From the NCBI GenBank assembly GCA_017524405.1, contig JAFWSJ010000018.1:47543-111542 (forward strand): a stretch of DNA of 64,000 nt, written 5' to 3'. The stretch is from Candidatus Saccharimonadota bacterium (GTDB lineage Bacteria; Patescibacteriota; Saccharimonadia; Saccharimonadales; Saccharimonadaceae). This document shows positions 49,782 through 58,026 of this stretch, in pieces (within the stretch, counting starts at the first letter, position 1; each line of letters starts with the position of its first letter). Both the position numbers and the translations under genes were made by a program. Below the pieces are notes generated by a model that saw only the letters and a program-made list of their open reading frames with translations, had not been told where the DNA came from and searched no databases.

Positions 49782-51142
49782 CCTTTGTATTTCCAAATTA
49801 CCTTATCGGCGCCGTCAAGCAATTCAATGCCCTGCGCCAAAATCTCATCGCGCAATTCGTCTGCACGTGAATAATCTTTTTGCCGCTTCGCTTCGACGCG
49901 CGCCGCAATCGCCTTCTTTAGATCGTCAGAAATATCCGGCGTGGAATCAAGAATGTCAAAGCCAAACGCTTCATCGATAAACTTCAAAAACTTCTCGCTC
50001 GGAGCTTTTCCACTCTTTGCTGCGCCGTCAATAACAGCAAACGCACCGGCCGAGTTCAAATTTGTATTCAAAAATTCGAGAATCTGCTTCTGCTCTTCCT
50101 CGAAATCCGACTGCTCGACGCCCTGCCAACGCAAAGCCGCAAAGTTTCGATAATTCATCAAGCGCGCATGCGCCGCCGCAAGCTGGTCAAACGTAAAGTC
50201 GCGTTCCGCCTGATAATGCCCTTGGTATAGCCAAGCCCTAAAATCAACCGGCGAATAACCGCGCTCAACCAAATCGCTAAGATAGTAGCAGTTCCCGAGC
50301 GATTTCGAAATCTTCTGCCCTTCACAAGTGATGAAGTTGCAGTGCATCCAAACCTTCGCAAGCTGCTTGCCGTAGCCAGCCTCCGTCTGAGCAATCTCAT
50401 TCGTGTGGTGAATCGGGATATGGTCGATGCCGCCCGTATGGATATCAATTGGCTCTCCAAGTTCTTCGTGAATGATCGTCGAGCACTCGAGGTGCCAGCC
50501 AGGATAACCCATACGTCCGCGGTATTCCCACTTCATCGCATGGTTCTCGCCCGCACGAACCCACTTCCAGACCGCGAAGTCGGACGGGTTGCGCTTCTCG
50601 TCAGAGAACTCAACGCGCGCACCGGCCTTCAAATTCTCGAGATCGAGCTTCGCGAATTCGGCATACTTCGGGAACTTCGAAGTATCGAAATACAAACCGT
50701 CAGTCGTATCGTATAGATAGCCAGCCTTATCGAGCGCGTCGACAAGCTTCGTATCCTGCTCAATATAGTCTGTCGCGCGGCAAATCCTCGCCGGTTCAAT
50801 CAGCCCTAGCGAACGAAAATCCGCAAGATATGCATCAATATACTTCTGTGCAATATCCCAGACCGTCACACCTTCGCGACGTGCGCCCTTCTCCATCTTG
50901 TCTTCGCCATCATCGGCATCCGACACGAGATGACCGACATCGGTCAAATTTAGTATTCGCTTCACTTCCCAGCCATTCAACTGCAAAGTGCGAATCAATA
51001 AATCCCAATAAACATACGAGGCAAAATTACCAATATGTGCAAAAGAATACACCGTCGGCCCACAAGTATAAATCTTCACTTCCTTTGGATTTTGGGGCAC
51101 AAATTCTTCCAGCTCACGCGTGGCGGTGTTATATAGTTTCAT
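49778..51142 (-). CDS. cysS: Cysteinyl-tRNA synthetase
   Basis: Charges tRNA-Cys. 454 residues. HIGH motif in YTCGPTVYSFAHIGNF with the zinc Cys, WHLECS (zinc), HTGGIDHIPIHHTNEIAQ (zinc His), KMSKS loop QKISKSLGN, and the C-terminal helical DALR-like domain. ATG at 51142 lies 6 nt from a TAAAAT box, with no ribosome site. Confidence 0.95.
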   Translation of the reverse strand: MKLYNTATRELEEFVPQNPKEVKIYTCGPTVYSFAHIGNFASYVYWDLLIRTLQLNGWEVKRILNLTDVGHLVSDADDGEDKMEKGARREGVTVWDIAQKYIDAYLADFRSLGLIEPARICRATDYIEQDTKLVDALDKAGYLYDTTDGLYFDTSKFPKYAEFAKLDLENLKAGARVEFSDEKRNPSDFAVWKWVRAGENHAMKWEYRGRMGYPGWHLECSTIIHEELGEPIDIHTGGIDHIPIHHTNEIAQTEAGYGKQLAKVWMHCNFITCEGQKISKSLGNCYYLSDLVERGYSPVDFRAWLYQGHYQAERDFTFDQLAAAHARLMNYRNFAALRWQGVEQSDFEEEQKQILEFLNTNLNSAGAFAVIDGAAKSGKAPSEKFLKFIDEAFGFDILDSTPDISDDLKKAIAARVEAKRQKDYSRADELRDEILAQGIELLDGADKVIWKYKG

Positions 51143-51151
51143 ACCTTTATT

Positions 51152-53251
51152 TTACAATTTGATACCGTTATAGTCCACAACACTGCGTTCAAGCTGAACA
51201 CATTGCAATTTCACGTCATATTCGTAACCGCTGCCCGACGGCGTCGTCTTCTCGCGAAGTTCGCAGAAGATGTTCTCGTCGGATTTGCTGTCGCCACTCA
51301 CATAAAGCAGGCTGCGCTCACTACGCAAAATCGACGGCTTAATCGTCGTCCTATAATACAGTCCATTATTCTTTAGCTCGCGATGCAGCTTTGCCTCTTC
51401 CTCAAGCGCAAATTCCGTTGCACTAAGCGAGCGGAGCGGAGTGTCGCTCTCTCCCGTCAGATGTGCACTAATTTTCGGTACATCTTCCTTCGAAAAATCA
51501 AAGCCTAAGTAGCCATGCGAATTGCTCTTCGAATAAACATGCATGTCGCTAACGTCTTCGCCAACCGAAACCGAGTCATACAAGTCTCCCCAACTCTTCA
51601 CTGTCGACTGCAAATCCTTTGTCCTCACCCGAACTTTCACTTTCACGCGTCCCATCAGCGAGAACACGCCGATAAATATCGCCATCGCCACGAAGATAAT
51701 GGCAATAATTGCAATCGCTTTGCCGACGCCAGCTCTCTTTTCGGACTTCGCAATCTGCTGTGGCGTGTCCTGACCCGCCTGCGTATCCGTCGGCTTCGAA
51801 CCAGTCATACGGCCAATACCGAGCCAGTTCGCCATCTTCTCGCCCATCATTTTCTTGCCGCCAGCTGCGAGCACGCCCTTCACTACCGAGTCATTCGCCC
51901 CGGCAATACGCGCGTTGCGCAAACGATTTCTTCGGCCAATCGAGACATCGGTTTTCTTTAAATCCTTTACCTCCGAAGGAGTTTCCGCCTCGTGCTTGTG
52001 GCGCGCATTCATATTCCTATAGCGCGCGACCATTGTCCAATAGTAGATAAAGCCCGGTGTCAAACCGGCAAGACCCCAAATAAATGGATTATCATCGTCG
52101 GCATCAAGGTCAACCCCGAGCCAAAACTTGATCCACTGCCAACCGATAAAAATACCAACAAGCTCGATTAGCGCCGCAACAATCCTTAGACGCGTCTTAT
52201 TAATTGGCACCGAGCCCATTGTTTCGCCCGTGCGGCCATTTACGGCCACGTAATGAAGCATCTTGCCCTTCTTATTCTCCTCTAGATAGCTATAAAGCCA
52301 TACCGGAAGATAGGCCGCCTTCCAAATGCTGCCCTTCGTCTCTATATCTTCCTTCGTCCATTTTGCACCACGGTTATAATAAGTCATGCTCTCTTTGACG
52401 CGGTAGCGCGCAATGTCGCCAACTTGCAAATTAAGCTGATCGCGCAAATCGTCCACGTTCGTATCGCGACGCTCCGAAGCATACCCATGGAGATAATTCG
52501 GCGTCCATTCCTCGCAGTTCTCTGTATCAAACGGCATAATTGCGTTAATAACGTTGTTTGTATTGGCGTGAATATCCTGGTTTCTGCGCTTGCTCGAAGA
52601 TTCAATCGTAAGATCGTCGACCAAAAGGTCAAACTCGCGCGTAACCGCAAAAGCCTCTGCGTCATAATAGCGCGTCTTATGCTTGCCGCCACTCGAATAT
52701 GAGCGAATCAAATGCTCGGCCTCGCCAATCATATTCGCATGCGCGTTCACATCAACAACCATGTATGGTAAATAAACGCCCATGACGTTCTCTGGTTTGA
52801 ATTCGCGGCGGAACTTCGGATGCGCGAAGAACTTGCGCTTCGCGACGAACTGACGAATACTCTCCTCTGCCTTCTCTTTTTCATAGCTAAACGGCAAGAC
52901 GAGATCCGGCACCGCGCCGTTCTTCATCTTCTCGTTTAACGACAAAGTGTGGCGGCACCAGTGACAGCGCGCGCTCACGGCCTCATCGGTATTAATCACG
53001 ACCTCGGCGCCACAAGCTGGACATCTGAGCGTCACGATGACTTTTTCGTCTGGGATAATCAAATCTGCGCCACCCGCAACCTTTTCGCCTTTCAGCTTAT
53101 CGACGCCGCCCCGCGCATTCGCTTTCTTCCCCTCGAAAGCGCTCTTACAAAAATTGCACTTCAGTTTGCCAGTTTTTACATCGAGCTTAACATCGGACGA
53201 GCCACAATTCGGACAACGGTTAATACCATTTTTTTCGCTTTTTAGTGCCAT
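51152..53251 (-). CDS. Double zinc-ribbon membrane protein (YdjG/YdjH-like)
   Basis: 699 residues. Two N-terminal zinc ribbons: C13/C16 with C32/C35 and C77/C80 with C96/C99, the first TFIIB-like. Then an about 230-residue domain (NGAVPDLVLPFSYEKEKAEESIRQFV; NVMGVYLPYMVVDVNAH; IWKAAYLPVWLYSYLEENKKGKMLHYVAVNGRTGETMGSVP), two membrane helices (about 345-395), a long basic linker, another helix (about 512-532) and an outer C-terminal domain. Paralogue of the next gene upstream. With it and the SPFH gene it mirrors the B. subtilis YdjG-YdjH-YdjI set, a membrane-stress module. AAGGAGAT ribosome site. Confidence 0.72.
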   Translation of the reverse strand: MALKSEKNGINRCPNCGSSDVKLDVKTGKLKCNFCKSAFEGKKANARGGVDKLKGEKVAGGADLIIPDEKVIVTLRCPACGAEVVINTDEAVSARCHWCRHTLSLNEKMKNGAVPDLVLPFSYEKEKAEESIRQFVAKRKFFAHPKFRREFKPENVMGVYLPYMVVDVNAHANMIGEAEHLIRSYSSGGKHKTRYYDAEAFAVTREFDLLVDDLTIESSSKRRNQDIHANTNNVINAIMPFDTENCEEWTPNYLHGYASERRDTNVDDLRDQLNLQVGDIARYRVKESMTYYNRGAKWTKEDIETKGSIWKAAYLPVWLYSYLEENKKGKMLHYVAVNGRTGETMGSVPINKTRLRIVAALIELVGIFIGWQWIKFWLGVDLDADDDNPFIWGLAGLTPGFIYYWTMVARYRNMNARHKHEAETPSEVKDLKKTDVSIGRRNRLRNARIAGANDSVVKGVLAAGGKKMMGEKMANWLGIGRMTGSKPTDTQAGQDTPQQIAKSEKRAGVGKAIAIIAIIFVAMAIFIGVFSLMGRVKVKVRVRTKDLQSTVKSWGDLYDSVSVGEDVSDMHVYSKSNSHGYLGFDFSKEDVPKISAHLTGESDTPLRSLSATEFALEEEAKLHRELKNNGLYYRTTIKPSILRSERSLLYVSGDSKSDENIFCELREKTTPSGSGYEYDVKLQCVQLERSVVDYNGIKL

Positions 53252-53259
53252 ACATCTCC

Positions 53260-54765
53260 TTAATAGTCGTAACTATAATCAAAACCGCTACTAGAATCCG
53301 AGCCACCCCAATCCGAACTGCTAGACCCCCAGTCCGAACTGCTACTGCTACTCCAACCAGAATCATAACTCGACGAGCTCGAACTACTATAATGACCGCT
53401 GCCGCCGCCCCTCCCTAAGAACGAGGTCAGGAACATGAAAGCAAACATTATAATGAAAATAATCAAAATAATTTTACTGACCGAATCCATGCTAGACGAT
53501 TTCTGGTGGGTATAATTTGCACCGTTTTGGAATCTGCCCTTCTCGATCGCGAGCATCTCATCGCGACCATGCGACAACGAACCAATCACGCGATTATCGT
53601 TGCGGTACTGGATCTCTCTCGTATAAACCTTTTTGCCCTGCTTCGTCAGCTTATCCTCGGCTTTCATATTCTTCACTTCGGCGCGAGTTTCATTCTCATG
53701 ATGGTGACGAGCGTTAATGTTTAGGCCCTGCTTGTCATTCGTCGGCAAACAACCAACCGTCTCGCCAGTGCGCGCATTGATCGCAATGTAATAGATGCGC
53801 GAGTCTCTCTCGCCCTTGTAGCTATAGAGCCAAACCGGGAGATAAGCCGCTTTCCAGCTCGTCCCCTTAATGCCGAGGTGCTCATGTTCCCAGTGGATAC
53901 CGCGGTCATACTCCGCTGCCGACTCACGTGCTTTCTTGCGCGCAATATCGCCGCTCTGGAGAGCCACGATTTCCTTCAGGTTGTCGATATTAACCGTGCG
54001 CTTCTCACTCGCGAAACCACGAAGATAATTCGCGTTCCACATCACGGCTTTTTCGGTATCGAACGGAAGGATTGCATTAATAATATTGTTGGAATTAACG
54101 TAAGTATCCTGGTTCAATCTGCTGGATGATGATTCGACCGTCAAGTCATCAACTAGCACATCAAACTCGCGCGAAACGAAATATTCGTCCACGATGTATG
54201 GTGGATTACTTTTTTGTTCAGTCGTTTTTTCGGCCTCGCCATCAGAGGTAGAATGAGCGTTAACGTCCACAATCATGTATGGGAAGTACACGCCGCGCAC
54301 TTCTTCCGGTTTAAATGCTGCCTTAAAATCCGCATGTAAAGAATCAAGTTTTGGCTCGACCAATTCCTTGATTTTCTTTACCGCATCTTCCTTCGTGAGC
54401 GAGAACGGCAACACGAGATCCGGCACCGCACCGTTGCTAATCTGCTCATTTGCCGAGAAGATATGACGGCACCAGTGACAAGACGCCGATAGTGATTCCT
54501 CGGTATTGAGCACCACTTCTGCCCCACAAGCTGGACACTTAAAGGTCTTCACGATATCGTCGCCAGGAATAATATCCTCGGCGCCAAGACCACGCTTTTC
54601 GCCCTTCATGCCCTCGACGCCGCCAGCTTCGTTTGCGCTCTTCGCATCAAAAACCGTCTGGCAATAATTACATTTCAACTTGCCAGCTTTTACGTCGGTG
54701 GCAATATCGCTACCCCCACAGTGGGGGCAGCGATTGAGCCCATCCTTATTAGATAGCTCGGCCAC
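53260..54765 (-). CDS. Double zinc-ribbon protein with Ser/Gly-rich tail
   Basis: 501 residues from a GTG at 54765. Same two zinc ribbons at the same positions (C13/C16, C32/C35; C77/C80, C96/C99) and the same central domain (NGAVPDLVLPFSLTKEDAVKKIKELV; VRGVYFPYMIVDVNAH; SWKAAYLPVWLYSYKGERDSRIYYIAINARTGETVGCLP) as its downstream neighbour, but with a single C-terminal membrane helix (about 427-450) and a tail made mostly of Ser, Gly, Asp, Trp and Tyr. The second gene of a three-gene operon; probably a partner of the SPFH protein at the membrane (inference). Confidence 0.72.
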   Translation of the reverse strand: MAELSNKDGLNRCPHCGGSDIATDVKAGKLKCNYCQTVFDAKSANEAGGVEGMKGEKRGLGAEDIIPGDDIVKTFKCPACGAEVVLNTEESLSASCHWCRHIFSANEQISNGAVPDLVLPFSLTKEDAVKKIKELVEPKLDSLHADFKAAFKPEEVRGVYFPYMIVDVNAHSTSDGEAEKTTEQKSNPPYIVDEYFVSREFDVLVDDLTVESSSSRLNQDTYVNSNNIINAILPFDTEKAVMWNANYLRGFASEKRTVNIDNLKEIVALQSGDIARKKARESAAEYDRGIHWEHEHLGIKGTSWKAAYLPVWLYSYKGERDSRIYYIAINARTGETVGCLPTNDKQGLNINARHHHENETRAEVKNMKAEDKLTKQGKKVYTREIQYRNDNRVIGSLSHGRDEMLAIEKGRFQNGANYTHQKSSSMDSVSKIILIIFIIMFAFMFLTSFLGRGGGSGHYSSSSSSSYDSGWSSSSSSDWGSSSSDWGGSDSSSGFDYSYDY

Positions 54766-54771
54766 CTATAA

Positions 54772-55875
54772 TTACTCCGCTGGAGTTGCTGGAGTGTTAG
54801 GTGCTTCTGGAGCAGCTGGCTGCTGTGGCTGACCAGCAATTGGGTTCGTACCAGTATTGCCAACCATGCCCTGCATGCCGCCCATCATACCGACGCCCAT
54901 GGCCATGCCATTTACGCCTGCGCCATTCTGGCCAGCAGCATTGAAACCTTCTGCGATCTGAGTCTGCGCATAGGCAGCACCGACGGTGCCCTGCATCATC
55001 ATACCAGTCGTGTACTTCTGGACAATAGCAGCAGAAGTTTCGTCCCAGTCGAGACCACGTGGCTGAACGTTTACAACAGCGAGACCGTACTTAGTGCCCC
55101 ACTGGTAGTTAGCTTCAACAGCTTCGTTGACGCTCTTTGCGAACTCAACGGTGCCACCCTGGATGTCATCAATGGATTTACCGCCCTTAGTGTATGCCGA
55201 AAGTGCCGTAGCAAGTGAGCCGACAAAGCCCGAGAAGAGGCTTTCTTCGACGCCGCCATCGCCTTCGCCGAGATCAAACTGACCACGACCCTGGCCGGAT
55301 GCGATATCGACAGGGATAAGGTTCTTGAACATCAAAACTGGGTCAACAACCTTGATGGTGTAGGTACCATTGCTGGTAACTGCGAGCATCGCGCCGCCGA
55401 ACTTACCATCGGCGTAGCGGATAGGATTCTGGGTACCATAAGGAAGACCCATGATGTCCTTGAGGTTTACATAGAAAGCCTGTTGCTGATTGCCTGGCTG
55501 ACCACCAAACTTGAACTGCTTAAAGCTAGAGCCAAAGGTGGAAGCAAAGAAGCCATCACCGGCAAACATCGAGCGAGCTTCTGGAATGTTCTCGGTCGTG
55601 TAGGTGTAGCCACCCGGTTCTGCAATAACGCTAACAATTGCGCCGTTTTCAACAGTAATGAGACAGGTGCCTTCTGGGACCATGAATTTTGAGCCGTTAG
55701 AAATAATGCCAGCGTTTTCCTCGCCGTCATTGTTTTCGCTGCCGTTGGATTTTACTGCGACTGCACGCGCAATCAAGGTATGATCGGTCATCGTGCTTGG
55801 TGGAGCCATGTATTCCAACCACTGGTTGGCAAAGCTACCACTGAGTGCACCACCGAAAGCTTTTAGAAATGCCAT
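54772..55875 (-). CDS. SPFH-domain protein (YdjI-like)
   Basis: 367 residues. Flotillin/band-7-like core of the subfamily once called virion core-like: VPEGTCLITVENGAIVSVIAEPGGYTY (about 68-94), GTYTIKVVDPVLMFKNLIP, a helical part, and KYGLAVVNVQPRGLDWDETSAAIVQKY. No membrane helix; C-terminus Gly/Met- then Pro/Ala-rich. In B. subtilis the homologue YdjI is recruited to membranes by its zinc-ribbon partners. First gene of the operon, GGAGGAAA ribosome site, TATAAT about 35 nt upstream. Confidence 0.82.
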   Translation of the reverse strand: MAFLKAFGGALSGSFANQWLEYMAPPSTMTDHTLIARAVAVKSNGSENNDGEENAGIISNGSKFMVPEGTCLITVENGAIVSVIAEPGGYTYTTENIPEARSMFAGDGFFASTFGSSFKQFKFGGQPGNQQQAFYVNLKDIMGLPYGTQNPIRYADGKFGGAMLAVTSNGTYTIKVVDPVLMFKNLIPVDIASGQGRGQFDLGEGDGGVEESLFSGFVGSLATALSAYTKGGKSIDDIQGGTVEFAKSVNEAVEANYQWGTKYGLAVVNVQPRGLDWDETSAAIVQKYTTGMMMQGTVGAAYAQTQIAEGFNAAGQNGAGVNGMAMGVGMMGGMQGMVGNTGTNPIAGQPQQPAAPEAPNTPATPAE

Positions 55876-55963
55876 TCTGGGATTTCCTCCGTTAAGTTTC
55901 TTATGCCTTTATTATAGCAGATTTGCAGATGAGCAATGACGGCTTCCTTGTTATAATAAAAAT

Positions 55964-56278
55964 ATGGACGAGGTTAAAAAGGCTGTAATAAAATTCACAA
56001 AAGACCGCGATTGGGACCAGTTTCATTCCCCTGCTAATTTAGCAAAATCAATCGCCATCGAATCCGGTGAACTTCTTGAATGCTTCCAATGGAACGATAA
56101 TTACGATAAAGAAAAAGTCTGCAACGAGTTAGCCGACGTGGTCAACTATGCAATTCTTCTAGCAGATAAGCTAGACGTCAATCTCGAAGATATCATTATG
56201 GCCAAACTAGAAGAAAACACCAAAAAATATCCAGTAGAAAAATCTAAAGGCAGCAGTAAAAAATATACGGAACTATAA
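55964..56278 (+). CDS. MazG-like nucleotide pyrophosphohydrolase
   Basis: 104 residues, one all-alpha NTP-PPase domain. Metal motif ESGELLECFQW with ExxE and NELADVVNY with ExxD, as in MazG and the related dCTPase-like enzymes. It cleaves (d)NTPs to monophosphates, in house-cleaning or in phage defence. ATG follows TATAAT (55952-55957) by 6 nt. The DUF2075 gene begins directly after its stop. Confidence 0.87.
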   Translation: MDEVKKAVIKFTKDRDWDQFHSPANLAKSIAIESGELLECFQWNDNYDKEKVCNELADVVNYAILLADKLDVNLEDIIMAKLEENTKKYPVEKSKGSSKKYTEL

Positions 56279-56279
56279 G

Positions 56280-58013
56280 ATGGCAAAACAGTCCTTCGAA
56301 ATCAGAAATTATTCTTTTACTCAAACCGCCATTAACCAACTAGCGGCCGAAGATCATCTCGAAGAAAACTGGCCCGTAGTCTACCAGATTTATAATAACC
56401 GCGAAGTTTACATTGGTGAGACGACAAATCTCAAAAATCGCATGAACCAACACCTGGCGAATGTCGAAAAGTCCAGTCTGAGGCACGGATCCGTAAAGGT
56501 CGTCTTCGACGAAACATTCAACAAAAGCGCTGCACTCGACTTGGAATCATACCTTATTCAGTATTTTAGCGGCGACGGAAAATTCAAAGTTCTAAACCGC
56601 AATGATGGTATGTGTGACCGCGATTATTATGACAGGGCTAACTACCGAAAAACTTTCGAAGAAATCTGGAATCGACTTCGCGAGCTGAAAATCGCAGATA
56701 AAACCATCTCCGAAATCAATAACTCGGAACTCTTTAAATTCTCTCCATACAAAAACCTCAATTTCGAACAACTAAATGTAGTCACCGAAATCGTACAAAA
56801 TATCGACGAAGCAATCTGTGACGACAGAAAAAGTTTATCCATCATTGACGGCGATGCCGGTACGGGCAAAACAATCGTCATCATGTATCTCGCCAAATTG
56901 CTAGCAGACCTCCAGTCTTTCGACAACCAGAACGACGACATCGACGACGAATCTAATTTTAATATTTTCTTCGAGCTCGAACATATTAACCAAAACTTCA
57001 AAGATAAGAGCATCGCCCTAGTGATTCCCCAGCCTTCCCTCTGCGGCCGCATCCGTAAAATCTTCGACAAAATCGACCTCGGCAATGCAAATATTAGAAT
57101 TTTTTCGCCTGTTCAATTCGGAAAATGTGATGACAATTTCGACATTACTTTAGTAGACGAAGCTCACCTGCTAAAGGTCGGCGTAACCGGCACGCTCGGC
57201 AAACAAGTCCACGAAATCGACCGAAAAATTTTCGGTGACAGCAAAATTCATTCTGAGTTAGATTGGATTATGGCGAAATCGAAAAACGTCGTACTCGTTT
57301 TTAGCGAACAGCAAAGAATCCGCCCGACCAATATCGACAAAAGCGATATCTCTAAATACGTAGGAGAATTCGACAAGCGCGAATATTATCTAAAAACCCA
57401 GATGCGTTCACTCGGCGGCAAGAAATATATCGACTACATCCACGACATTTTATCGAACGGCTTCAGGCCGAAAGAAAAAGAAACCTTCAAGGGATTTGAG
57501 GCAAAAATTTTCGATAATATCCAAGACTTCGTTGCCACCATGGAAAAGCGCGAAGCCGAGCATGGTTTATCGCGCATGGTAGCCGGCTTTGACTGGAAAT
57601 GGAATTCCAAGAAAGATAAAAGTGCATACGACATCGAAATAGACGGCATGAAATTTCGCTGGAATAGCACTCAGAATAACTGGATCGGCTCCAAAAACGC
57701 GCCAAAAGAAGTCGGCAGCATCTATACGGTTCAGGGCGACGATTTAAACTATGTCGGAATTATTATCGGTAACGATTTAATATATCGTAACGGGGAACTC
57801 GTATTCAACCGAAAACATTGCGCAGACTCTGGCGCCATGAAGCGCAGTCAACGTCAAGTCGCAAACAATGAGCAAATCAGCGAAAACGATATGCTCGAAC
57901 AAGTTCTGAGGACATACCGTATCCTCATGAACCGCGCGGTCAAAGGCGTCTATATCTACGCATGCGACGAAAAGCTCCGCAATTACTTAGGGCACTATTT
58001 CGATAAAGCGTAA
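56280..58013 (+). CDS. GIY-YIG nuclease fused to DUF2075 P-loop ATPase
   Basis: 577 residues. N-terminal GIY-YIG nuclease (about 30-110): VYQIYNN, VYIGETTNLKNRMNQH, with the conserved Arg and His, and catalytic-type E89 in LDLESYLIQYF. Then a DUF2075/Schlafen-type helicase-like ATPase: Walker A GDAGTGKT (191-198), DITLVDEAHLL (Walker B), FSEQQRIRP, LKTQMRS, IYTVQGDDLNYVGIIIG and RILMNRAVKGVYIY (motif VI-like). DUF2075 proteins often sit beside small MazG-like enzymes, as here, and are suspected defence or repair genes. A/T-rich codons (ATA, AGA) are more frequent than in neighbours. Confidence 0.82.
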   Translation: MAKQSFEIRNYSFTQTAINQLAAEDHLEENWPVVYQIYNNREVYIGETTNLKNRMNQHLANVEKSSLRHGSVKVVFDETFNKSAALDLESYLIQYFSGDGKFKVLNRNDGMCDRDYYDRANYRKTFEEIWNRLRELKIADKTISEINNSELFKFSPYKNLNFEQLNVVTEIVQNIDEAICDDRKSLSIIDGDAGTGKTIVIMYLAKLLADLQSFDNQNDDIDDESNFNIFFELEHINQNFKDKSIALVIPQPSLCGRIRKIFDKIDLGNANIRIFSPVQFGKCDDNFDITLVDEAHLLKVGVTGTLGKQVHEIDRKIFGDSKIHSELDWIMAKSKNVVLVFSEQQRIRPTNIDKSDISKYVGEFDKREYYLKTQMRSLGGKKYIDYIHDILSNGFRPKEKETFKGFEAKIFDNIQDFVATMEKREAEHGLSRMVAGFDWKWNSKKDKSAYDIEIDGMKFRWNSTQNNWIGSKNAPKEVGSIYTVQGDDLNYVGIIIGNDLIYRNGELVFNRKHCADSGAMKRSQRQVANNEQISENDMLEQVLRTYRILMNRAVKGVYIYACDEKLRNYLGHYFDKA

Positions 58014-58026
58014 AGTTCAGTAGTAT

